Shown here piece by piece: positions 37,205 through 45,253 of a DNA stretch of 64,000 nt; position 1 is the stretch's first letter; each line of letters begins with the position of its first letter. Origin of the DNA: Oscillatoriophycideae cyanobacterium NC_groundwater_1537_Pr4_S-0.65um_50_18 (GTDB taxonomy: Bacteria > Cyanobacteriota > Cyanobacteriia > Elainellales > Elainellaceae); assembly GCA_016208305.1 (NCBI GenBank), contig JACQYI010000033.1, positions 372,001-436,000 of the forward strand, in the 5' to 3' direction. A model generated the notes under the pieces. The model searched no databases. It saw only the letters and a list, made by a program, of their open reading frames with translations, and had not been told where the DNA came from. The position numbers and the translations under genes are program-made.

Positions 37205-37418
37205 GAGAGACGGGCAAATTGCTGAGAATCAACGGCTAATGCTCAAAGATTTGGCATAGCGCACTTAATCGTTAATATGAATAGCAGAGATGCTGTATTT
37301 AAGATTTAATAAATCTTTAAATCTGCGAGTCAAATTATGACTCAGAATATGGGCGTCTATTTTTAACAGGCAGTCTTCTAATTCTTGAGGACATATTTAA
37401 TTCAATTTTGAGCAATCA

Positions 37419-38375
37419 ATGATAGACCCAATCGATGACATTGTGAGGCAAGCCCGTCAGGGAAGCGTCTCTGCAATTATTCAAGTCTTAAATGAAAAGT
37501 TGTCTAGCTCCGGAATCCGAACTAGAGCAATGTTTGTGCAAGGCGTTTTGCAATTGCTTTGTGAAGCCGCAAAACCTGAACAGCTAGAGCAGCCAATTGT
37601 GGTGCCTCAAGTTCAGCAAATTTTGCAATCTCTTCAGCCCCGCAACATCCGACGAGTCAATGTAAATAGCCGCATTGTGCGTGAACAGCAGCTACTCTGG
37701 CTAGAAGAAATTAGTCGCGATCCGCAAAATCAACTGCTATGGTCAGAAGAAATTGTGCTGCGGCAGCCTAACCCATTCAAACGCTTTATTCAGGATTGGA
37801 AGGATAATTCTCCTGATGCCATGAGCGTTGATTTATCTAAAACGCCATCCAAACATGTTGAACGCGAGCAGCGGGTATTTTGGCGAGGGCTGGTTGGCGG
37901 TGCGGGTCTGAGCGTTGTGCTGCTGTTATTGGGGTGGGTGTTCTCTCAATGGCTGACGCCTCAACTGGCAGAGCAAAAGCTTCGGGCTGGGGAAGCTAAC
38001 GCCGTTTCTGATCAACCTGAAGCTTCTCTAGAGGCGATCGCCCCTTCTCAGAATCGTCCTGCGACTGCAATCCCGTCTGCGAGTCCTGTGGGGAGTCCTA
38101 CTAGCTCGACGAGCAGCCCTGTGCCGAACGCTGTGGGTGGGTCAGATCCCTTTGCCGATGCTGTGCGGCTGGCTCAAGAAACAGTAACGGCTGGACAAAA
38201 TGCCCAATCCTCTGCTGATTGGCTACGCATAGCGGCTCAATGGCAGACCGCCTCTGATCTGATGAGCGTCACACCGATCGAAGATTCTCGCTATGCTGTG
38301 GCGCAAGACCGGGTGGTCGTCTATCGCCAAAACAGTGAAGCCGCGCTGCAACAGGCGCAAAATCAGCCGCAGTAA
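37419..38375 (+). CDS. Single-pass membrane protein of unknown function
   Basis: Protein of 318 residues. The N-terminal part (about 1-145) is a cytoplasmic-looking helical domain beginning MIDPIDDIVRQARQGSVSAI. One membrane segment lies near 152-175 (GLVGGAGLSVVLLLLGWVF). A Ser/Pro/Thr-rich linker is followed by a C-terminal helical part beginning near 245. I recognise the general plan from other cyanobacterial proteins but no named family. Confidence 0.7.
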   Translation: MIDPIDDIVRQARQGSVSAIIQVLNEKLSSSGIRTRAMFVQGVLQLLCEAAKPEQLEQPIVVPQVQQILQSLQPRNIRRVNVNSRIVREQQLLWLEEISRDPQNQLLWSEEIVLRQPNPFKRFIQDWKDNSPDAMSVDLSKTPSKHVEREQRVFWRGLVGGAGLSVVLLLLGWVFSQWLTPQLAEQKLRAGEANAVSDQPEASLEAIAPSQNRPATAIPSASPVGSPTSSTSSPVPNAVGGSDPFADAVRLAQETVTAGQNAQSSADWLRIAAQWQTASDLMSVTPIEDSRYAVAQDRVVVYRQNSEAALQQAQNQPQ

Positions 38376-38453
38376 TCTTATCTCCTGATTCTGCAAAGCA
38401 ATCCTGATACTCTAGACTTGGCAGTTAAGGCTTGCGAGTAGAGAAATATTGCA

Positions 38454-38933
38454 ATGGATTTTCGGATTGGCAACGGCTATGACATTCATCGTTTAGTGGG
38501 CGATCGCCCACTAATTTTGGGCGGTGTTCATATTCCTCACGAACTGGGGCTACTGGGACACAGTGATGCTGATGCGCTTACCCACGCCATTATGGATGCC
38601 ATGCTGGGCGCGCTGAGTTTGGGCGACATTGGACATTATTTTCCCCCCACCGACCCGCAGTGGAAAGGTGCCGATAGCCTTGAGCTTTTGCAGCAGGTCA
38701 ATGCATTGATTCACCAAAAGAACTGGCGGATTGGCAATCTAGATACCGTGATTGTGGCAGAACGACCGAAGATTAAACCGCATATTCAGGCGATGCGCGA
38801 TCGTCTTGCGGCTACCCTTGGGCTTGCGCCTGACCAAATTGGTATCAAAGCTACCACCAATGAAAAGCTAGATGCGGTAGGTAGAGAAGAAGGTATTGCT
38901 GCCTATGCGGTTGTCTTGCTGATCCAGTCTTAG
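38454..38933 (+). CDS. ispF: 2-C-methyl-D-erythritol 2,4-cyclodiphosphate synthase
   Basis: MEP-pathway enzyme of 159 residues forming cyclic diphosphate for isoprenoid synthesis. Metal ligands Asp10 and His12 (GYDIHRL) and His44 are present. [18 protein letters not shown] and the C-terminal [19 protein letters not shown] are family marks. A 20-bp tandem duplication (38915-38954) includes the stop codon. Confidence 0.97.
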   Translation: MDFRIGNGYDIHRLVGDRPLILGGVHIPHELGLLGHSDADALTHAIMDAMLGALSLGDIGHYFPPTDPQWKGADSLELLQQVNALIHQKNWRIGNLDTVIVAERPKIKPHIQAMRDRLAATLGLAPDQIGIKATTNEKLDAVGREEGIAAYAVVLLIQS

Positions 38934-38954
38934 ACTTGCTGATCCAGCCTTAGA
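38915..38954. repeat. 20-bp tandem duplication over the ispF stop codon
   Basis: Two copies of cttgctgatccag[tc]cttaga, differing at one base. The first supplies the last codons and stop of ispF. Confidence 0.9.
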
Positions 38955-39029
38955 TAGGTTAGTACACGCACGCCTCTCTCCTGAGTCCGCTATAGTGATA
39001 CCAGAATGTAAATAACCGTTAAGGGAACT

Positions 39030-39725
39030 ATGGCTGTCGATCTGGCTCACGGTTTTGCTTCGTCAGCAGCGCATGACACAGCGGCACTTCGGTCTGTGTT
39101 GGAATCGATCACGGCTGAGAGCTGTCCCCGTTCGTATAACTTTCACATGCATACCGTTTGTTCAGATGGTCGGCTTCAGCCTGAGCACCTCCTAGAGCAA
39201 GCGATAGCGATCGGGCTAAAAGGATTGGCCATTACGGATCATCACAGCGTGATGGGCTACCGTCGGGCACAGCAGTGGCTTAGTGCTCAGCGATCGAACG
39301 GTGCTGCGTCGCTACGACTCTGGACAGGGATGGAGGTCACCTCGTCCCTGCTGGGAGATGAGGTTCACATCCTAGCCTATGCGTTTGATCCAGGCCATCT
39401 GGCTATCCAGCCCTATATCCAAAGCAAAGCGCCCACGGGCGAATTTTACCTTGCAAAAAACGTGATTGCGGCTATTCATGCGGCGGGCGGGTTGGCAGTC
39501 TTGGCGCATCCGGCTCGCTATCGGCGATCGCACTCCGAGCTAGTGCCTGAAGCTGCCCGTCTGGGAATCGATGGCATTGAAACTTACTATGCCTATAACA
39601 ACCCATCTCCTTGGAAAGCGAGTCCTAAGCAGACCCAAGAGGTAAAAGCTCTGGGTCGAACCTACGGATTGTTGAGCACCTGTGGTACGGACACGCATGG
39701 GTTAAGTTTGTTGCAGAGGATTTAG
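39030..39725 (+). CDS. PHP-domain phosphoesterase
   Basis: Protein of 231 residues, ATG after the SD aaggga. The PHP metal site is visible: FHMHTVCSDG (His39, His41), ITDHHSVMGY, and near the end CGTDTHG. LAHPARYRRSHSELV is also typical. Related proteins are 3',5'-nucleotide or 5' phosphoesterases. The substrate is not set. Confidence 0.87.
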   Translation: MAVDLAHGFASSAAHDTAALRSVLESITAESCPRSYNFHMHTVCSDGRLQPEHLLEQAIAIGLKGLAITDHHSVMGYRRAQQWLSAQRSNGAASLRLWTGMEVTSSLLGDEVHILAYAFDPGHLAIQPYIQSKAPTGEFYLAKNVIAAIHAAGGLAVLAHPARYRRSHSELVPEAARLGIDGIETYYAYNNPSPWKASPKQTQEVKALGRTYGLLSTCGTDTHGLSLLQRI

Positions 39726-40209
39726 CCCAAAGCTCTTCATCTGCAAGTTTTAGCCACGAGGATTGCTGAATGGCCGCTATGGAATTGTGTATATGAGAGG
39801 TGTGGCAAACTCCTCCCCAACACATTCCATAGCGCATTCTAGCGACAACCTAGCGTACAACTTGGGGAACCTAATAAAAACTCATCCCCTTTCAGGGAAT
39901 GCTTAAAGGCAGAGCCATGTCTCTGAAACAGAATCGGTCTCTAAAGTGGTACCAGAGATACCGAAGTCGAAACAGAAATTGCTCTAGTCTATCGGTGCGT
40001 TTTAGATTTACAGTTTAAGCCTGAGAGTCGCATTCTGAGCTGTGTATCCATCGCTGAAGAGAGGAGTGATGTAAAACGCGGAGTAAACTTGGCGACATAT
40101 CGTGTTTAGAATGTTCAAGTAAAAATGCTACTGTCCAGATTTGGGTGAGCAGGTTTAAGTTAGCGCATTGAAAAATTTAATTAAATCATCTAATAGCAGG
40201 AGCGAGGGC
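39726..40209. other. Intergenic region before the phosphotransacetylase-like gene
   Basis: 484 bp on the upstream side of the P-loop gene. A 33-codon basic frame (39917-40018) was considered and not accepted. No terminator or clear promoter motif is seen. Confidence 0.45.
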
Positions 40210-41298
40210 GTGCCAAAATCCGCAAAGTATCTTTTAGTGGGATCTCCAGAAACCTATAGCGGTAAGTCAGCCATCATTTTGGGAATGGCGCATCGCCTAC
40301 AAGAAAAAGGGCTGGACATTAGCTATGGGAAGCCCATAGGAACTTGTCTGAGCGACTCTCAGGCTGAGCTGGTGGAGGAAGATGTGCAGTTTATCGCACA
40401 AACCCTAAATCTATCTCCAGAGCGGATTTTGGCGATGCTCCTGCCTCTTAACAAAGTTACGATCGCCCAGCGTTTGACCGGGGAAGACACCACTGACTAC
40501 GCCCAACAGCTTCATCGCTATGCTCAGGCACCTGCGGGAGACTTGGTTTTGCTCGAAGGGGCAGGCACCTTGGATGAGGGTCGATTATTTGGCCTGTCTC
40601 TACCGCAAATTGCTCAGACATTGGATGCTGCCGTCATGCTGGTTTCTAGGTTTCACTCTGAGCTGGTAGTAGATGGATTGCTAATGGCAAAGCAGCAGTT
40701 GGGCGATCGCTTGATCGGCGTTTTGATCAATGATGTTCCCCATGAGCAGGTTGATCTGGTGCATGCCCAAGTCAAGCCCTTTTTAGAGAAGCAGGGGATT
40801 GAGGTGCTAGCGATTTTGCCGCGAAACGACCTTCTGCGTAGCGTCAGCGTTGGCGAACTGGTGAAGCAATTAGGGGCTGAGGTTCTGTGCCGAGCCGATC
40901 GCATGGATTTGATGGTGGAGAGCCTCAAGATCGGTGCCATGAATGTCAATTCGGCGCTGGGCTACTTCCGCAAGGCGCACAATATGGCTGTGGTCACGGG
41001 GGGCGATCGCACCGACATTCAGCTGGCTGCCTTGGAAACTTCAACGCAGTGTTTAATCCTGACGGGGCACATTCCACCGATGCCGACCATTCTCAGCCGG
41101 GCTGAAGATTTAGAAATTCCAATTCTCTCGGTCGATTTAGATACGCTGACAACCGTAGAAATTATCGATCGCGCCTTTGGTCAAGTCCGTCTCCATGAGC
41201 CAATTAAAGTTCAGGCCATCTGCCAAATGATGGCAAAGCATTTTGATGCCGATCGCCTGTTGGCAAAAATGGGATTGGAGCCTGTTGCTACAGCCTAG
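40210..41298 (+). CDS. P-loop/DRTGG phosphotransacetylase-family protein
   Basis: Protein of 362 residues from a GTG at 40210 that has the SD caggagcg in front; a TTG at 40168 would add 14 residues. The BioD-like P-loop [10 protein letters not shown] opens the sequence. The C-terminal DRTGG-like domain ([20 protein letters not shown]) follows. The family is cyanobacterial and related to the N-terminal part of Pta, without the acetyltransferase domain. Its function is unknown, possibly nucleotide sensing. Confidence 0.8.
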   Translation: MPKSAKYLLVGSPETYSGKSAIILGMAHRLQEKGLDISYGKPIGTCLSDSQAELVEEDVQFIAQTLNLSPERILAMLLPLNKVTIAQRLTGEDTTDYAQQLHRYAQAPAGDLVLLEGAGTLDEGRLFGLSLPQIAQTLDAAVMLVSRFHSELVVDGLLMAKQQLGDRLIGVLINDVPHEQVDLVHAQVKPFLEKQGIEVLAILPRNDLLRSVSVGELVKQLGAEVLCRADRMDLMVESLKIGAMNVNSALGYFRKAHNMAVVTGGDRTDIQLAALETSTQCLILTGHIPPMPTILSRAEDLEIPILSVDLDTLTTVEIIDRAFGQVRLHEPIKVQAICQMMAKHFDADRLLAKMGLEPVATA

Positions 41299-41345
41299 CG
41301 TTGTGATCTAGCGTTGGGGTCTAGTGCCCTAACTTCTGCGGCGCG

Positions 41346-41375
41346 AGGCTGTTTGAGTTAAGGCTGTTTGAATTA
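41346..41375. repeat. 15-bp tandem duplication at the PRTase stop
   Basis: Two copies of aggctgtttga[ga]tta. The second reaches the stop codon of the phosphoribosyltransferase gene. Confidence 0.85.
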
Positions 41376-42023
41376 AGAAAGAGCCGATCGCGCTAGCAGC
41401 TGGCACACTTGCTGATCAGAGGTCTGAGAGAAATCTTTGTAATATTGACCAATCGAATGCAGTAGCTCTGGTGTGGCCAAACAGATGATTTCATCGACTA
41501 GGGATTGAAAAGCTCTAAAGCTGTGGGGTGAGGCGATCGGGACAGCAATTACAATGGCTTGCGGCTGCTGGGGTTTTAATACAGCGAGAGCAGCCCGCAA
41601 GGTTGCCCCTGTAGCAATGCCGTCATCGACGAGAATCACCGTTCGATCGCGGACTGCTAGCGTAGGCCGATCGCCCCGATAGAGTCGCTGGCGGCGCTCT
41701 AGCTCGGCTTGTTCGAGGGTGGCAACCTGAAGCACTTGCTGCTCAGAAATATGCAGCGATTCTACGATTTCGGCATTCATTACCCGGAATCCGCCTGATG
41801 CGATCGCGCCCATAGCCAACTCTGGCTGACCCGGTACGCCCAATTTGCGCACAAGACAGAGATCCAGATCTGCGTGTAGCGCTTGGGCGATCTCGTAGGC
41901 GACTGGAACGCCACCTCTGGGCAAAGCCAGCACCAGCACATCTGGTCGGTTGGCATAGCGGCTCAACCGAGCTGCCAGAAGCTGACCCGCCTCTGTGCGA
42001 TCGCGAAACTGTGGGTTTGCCAT
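41373..42023 (-). CDS. Phosphoribosyltransferase family protein
   Basis: Protein of 216 residues with the PRPP-binding loop VILVDDGIATGATLRAAL. The N-terminal part (LLAARLSRYANRPDVLVLAL) matches the small PRTase family found beside dienelactone hydrolases in many bacteria. The substrate is unknown. It lies 71 bases after the prenyltransferase gene on the same strand. Confidence 0.86.
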   Translation of the reverse strand: MANPQFRDRTEAGQLLAARLSRYANRPDVLVLALPRGGVPVAYEIAQALHADLDLCLVRKLGVPGQPELAMGAIASGGFRVMNAEIVESLHISEQQVLQVATLEQAELERRQRLYRGDRPTLAVRDRTVILVDDGIATGATLRAALAVLKPQQPQAIVIAVPIASPHSFRAFQSLVDEIICLATPELLHSIGQYYKDFSQTSDQQVCQLLARSALS

Positions 42024-42094
42024 TATTCCAGTTGCCCCCTTTTGCCCGATTGAGGCAAGTAGCGCTTGAGGTCAGTTCTGTTGGCTTCCCAGGG

Positions 42095-42973
42095 TCAGCT
42101 TCCCAACAGCATTCCAGCCAGCAGTACAAATCCCAACCCAACATTTTGCTGGAAGATCTCACCATAGACACGCGGATGCGGCGATCGCGGTCGCAACCGC
42201 AGATATTGCCAACACCAACCGACGCTAGCTACTCCTAGAGACAGCCAGAACCAGAGGTTTAAATCCAAGCTTTCACCCACGCCTGCTAACAGTAGTGAGG
42301 TGCCCAGAAAGAAAAGCCCCACCGCTTCGGCAGCATAGCGCCCAAAAAAGCGGGCGCTGGAGTTGATTCCAATCCGCTCATCATCCACTCGATCGGCCAT
42401 CGCATATACGGTATCAAAGCCCAAAGTCCACAGCACCGTTGCGCCCCAGAGCAGCCAGGTTGGAAACTCTAGATTTGTCGTGACAGCACTCCAGCTAATG
42501 AGTACGGCAAAGCCCCAGGCGATCGATAGAACAAGCTGAGGAACGGGAAAGACACGCTTGGCTAGCGGATAAAAAATAATGAACGGTACAGCGGCTACGC
42601 ACAGCCAAAAGCTGAAGAAGTTGAGATAAAATGCCAGCCCGCAAGCGCAGCCAAAAGCAATGAAGGCGACGACAATCCCGGTTCTGACGGAGAGTGCCCG
42701 AGAGGCCAAAGGTCGATTACGCGTCCGGCTCACTTGGGGATCAATGTTTCGATCCCAGAGATCGTTCACCACACAGCCTGCTGCACTGGTGGCCAAGGTT
42801 CCCAAAATAATGATGCCAATTAGGGGCAAAGGTGGCGCACCTCGACCCGCCAGCACCACAGCCCAAAGCGCGGGCAGCATCAAAATCAGCCGTCCGGCAG
42901 GTTTGTCCCATCGCAGCAGCCGAGCGACGGTTAGCCAAAGAGGTTCTGGGCGTGGGGTTTGCTGGGTCAGCAT
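42095..42973 (-). CDS. ubiA: 4-hydroxybenzoate solanesyltransferase (UbiA family)
   Basis: Membrane prenyltransferase of 292 residues. The first Asp-rich motif is NDLWDRNID (70-78) and the second is near DTVYAMADRVDDERIG. In cyanobacteria this enzyme starts plastoquinone synthesis from 4-hydroxybenzoate (the Synechocystis slr0926 type, from memory). About eight membrane segments. Other UbiA members (chlorophyll or tocopherol synthesis) have different motifs, so this call is favoured. Confidence 0.87.
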   Translation of the reverse strand: MLTQQTPRPEPLWLTVARLLRWDKPAGRLILMLPALWAVVLAGRGAPPLPLIGIIILGTLATSAAGCVVNDLWDRNIDPQVSRTRNRPLASRALSVRTGIVVAFIAFGCACGLAFYLNFFSFWLCVAAVPFIIFYPLAKRVFPVPQLVLSIAWGFAVLISWSAVTTNLEFPTWLLWGATVLWTLGFDTVYAMADRVDDERIGINSSARFFGRYAAEAVGLFFLGTSLLLAGVGESLDLNLWFWLSLGVASVGWCWQYLRLRPRSPHPRVYGEIFQQNVGLGFVLLAGMLLGS

Positions 42974-43758
42974 GACGGAAAATATCTCTTGAGCAACGGC
43001 TCCAAAACAATTTTAGTACGGGGATGGGATGAAGAGCGATTGCGTCAAGAAATCGCCTGCCGATTGCGTCATGCCAAAATCGCTACTTTCAAAATGCAAA
43101 AAATGCCGCATTAAAACATTGCTGCTCTAAATCTTCGTTCCCAAAACTGACATCGTAAGAATCGACATCGTAAGAACCGACACAGCATTGAAAACGCCAG
43201 CCCAGTATTGTAAAGACATTCCAAATTCTTCCAGGCTCGACTCTAAATCCATCAGATCTACTCAGATCCATTAGCAAAAGCAAATCAGACTAACTTTTCT
43301 AGACCCCAAACTAAACACCCAAACTCAGACAGAAAACAAACGAGCAAGTCAAAAATAGCCCCCTGCTTCGGTTGAGGCCAGCGCTGCTCAAGGCTCTGTA
43401 TGCCCAAAGTTTGATGTAAGGTGAGATACTGGATGGAATATGAGACTGTGTTTATGGCTCCATAGGGGAAATGAACGCTAGAAAGCATAGCGTATTTAAA
43501 TTTTTTCTTTGGAAAAAAACGAAAAAGTTTAGAAAACCTGAAAAGGAAGAGTAGAATATTGTCTCTGGATGCCAGAAGACAGTTTCTAAAATGCAGTCGC
43601 TAGAGGACAGTCTCCGCAAGACAGTCGCCCGAAGACGATCGCCAGAGAAACTTCACAAGTGATCAGGCAAGCCAATGAACATGCAAGGCATCACCTTCAG
43701 TCGGCTACTGGAGCGTCTAGCCCACTTTATGCCCAGAATTATGCCCAGAAGGGATATC
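42974..43758. other. Long gap between ubiA and cphB
   Basis: 785 bp. Minus-strand frames at 43089-43283 and 43285-43488 have no protein-like character. A 15-bp tandem duplication (gacatcgtaagaa..) lies at 43149-43178. The cphB 5' repeats are at 43605-43646. Confidence 0.5.
43605..43646 (+). repeat. 14-bp imperfect tandem repeats upstream of cphB
   Basis: Three consecutive units, ggacagtctccgca, agacagtcgcccga and agacgatcgccaga, are preceded by a weaker copy. They lie 113 bases before the preferred cphB start. Regulatory or simple slippage origin is open. Confidence 0.7.
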
Positions 43759-44607
43759 ATGCTGCAACTAGACCCTAGACTCCTTCAGCAAAGGATGCCC
43801 CAGCCCACAAAAACAGCCGTCATGGTAATTGGCGGAGCCGAAGACAAAATTCACGGACGGCTCATTCTCCAAACTTTCTTTCAGCGTTGCGGTGGAACTG
43901 ATGCCCGCATTGCCATCATTCCTTCTGCCTCACGAGAACCTGCCGCAACGGGTAATCGTTATGTTGCCATCTTTGAGGAGATGGGGGCAAAGGCGATCGA
44001 GGTGGTAGATATCCGTGAGCGGGAACATGCTTCCAACCCTCAATGGCAAGCCTTTGTCGAAGAATGCACAGGCGTATTCATGACAGGGGGCGATCAGCTC
44101 CGGCTTTGCGGTTTGTTATCAGATACTCCCATTATGGAATGTGTCCGAACCAGAGCCATGTTGGGCGAAATTACGCTGGCAGGCACAAGCGCAGGTGCAG
44201 CTGTCATGGGGCAGCAGATGATTGCGGGAGGGGGGAGCGGCGAATCGCCTAATCGTTCTCTGGTGGATATGACCGCAGGCTTGGGCATCATTCCAGAAAT
44301 CGTAGTCGATCAGCATTTTCATAACCGCAACCGCATGGCACGGCTGCTCAGTGCCGTCGCTTCTAACATGGATAAGTTGGCGATCGGCATTGATGAAGAT
44401 ACTTGCGCGATGTTCGAGAGTAACGGTACTTTTCAAGTGATCGGCAAGGGCACGGTGACCATTATTGATCCCGGAGAGTCGTCCTATACCAACTATCCTC
44501 ACATTGGAGATACCGATCCGCTGAGCATTCATAACCTGCGTCTACATATCTTGAGCCACGGCGATCGCTATGATCTCCAAAAACGTCAGATGGTCTCACC
44601 CCTGTGA
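43759..44607 (+). CDS. cphB: Cyanophycinase
   Basis: Serine-type exopeptidase of 282 residues that degrades cyanophycin to beta-Asp-Arg. The preferred ATG at 43759 follows the SD-like agaaggg; an ATG at 43675 would add 28 residues. Nucleophile Ser144 lies in GTSAGA, and DQHFHNRNRMARL is a family mark. It is transcribed in the same direction as cphA, 646 bases upstream. Together they make and mobilise the nitrogen reserve. Confidence 0.93.
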   Translation: MLQLDPRLLQQRMPQPTKTAVMVIGGAEDKIHGRLILQTFFQRCGGTDARIAIIPSASREPAATGNRYVAIFEEMGAKAIEVVDIREREHASNPQWQAFVEECTGVFMTGGDQLRLCGLLSDTPIMECVRTRAMLGEITLAGTSAGAAVMGQQMIAGGGSGESPNRSLVDMTAGLGIIPEIVVDQHFHNRNRMARLLSAVASNMDKLAIGIDEDTCAMFESNGTFQVIGKGTVTIIDPGESSYTNYPHIGDTDPLSIHNLRLHILSHGDRYDLQKRQMVSPL

Positions 44608-45253
44608 TCCCCTTAAAGTCTTTGGCATGGTTGAAAGGCATAGATTGGAATGGGGTTGGAATCGACCTGTCGAATTTATAGCAGCTCAAAAAATGCCCAT
44701 CAGCCCCAAAACTATCTCACCCCAAAACTATCTCAAAAGTTGAGAATTTCTCAGCTTAGTTACTAATTGAGAAAGATGTTTGGGTCTAGCCTTGCGTATC
44801 AAAATAGTCAAAATAGCTATAGGGAGGCCCTGAGGTTGCCAAAGGCTTCAAAGCCAGAGGTTTCAAAGAGGTAACTTTTGCCATCTGCCATTAGCCGCAA
44901 GTAACGCACGACTCCGAAAAGTTCGGCTGCCTGGTATACCCTGAGAGTATTCTCAGTTTAAGGAGTTAGGGTTATTTGCATTGAGATATGCATTTTGAGA
45001 GATGCATTTGGGTAACGCTCCAGACCTAATTATTCGATTTTCTAGATGTTTGTTTTTTGAAACATCGTTCTGATTGCTAGGATTTCAGCTTTTGACATCT
45101 AGATTGCTTCACACCCTGAAAAGCTAGTGCGCATCTCAAAAAGTTCATGGCGAACTGTTTGGAGTGTACCCCAGCCCAGAAACTAGATCACTGTTGTTTT
45201 CAATCATCATTGCTCTTACTGCTCCATACTCCTCATGATTTTCTGATCTTGTT
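44608..45253. other. cphB-cphA intergenic region
   Basis: 646 bp. It holds a 16-bp tandem duplication (44704-44735) and two palindromes of the form tgaga...tctca (44741-44753 and 44942-44955). No ORF or RNA gene is seen. Confidence 0.5.
44741..44753. promoter_or_regulatory. Palindrome tgagaatttctca upstream of cphA
   Basis: A 13-bp perfect palindrome. A similar 14-bp palindrome with one mismatched pair, tgagagtattctca, lies at 44942-44955. Two related sites about 200 bp apart before cphA could bind a regulator. Confidence 0.3.

Noticed and set aside
39917-40018. A 33-codon basic peptide starting MSLKQNRSLKWYQRYRSR
   Set aside because: Short, with no conserved family seen and a weak ribosome site. 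It cannot be told from chance.
43089-43488. Two minus-strand frames between ubiA and cphB
   Set aside because: Composition is not protein-like, and one covers a tandem duplication.
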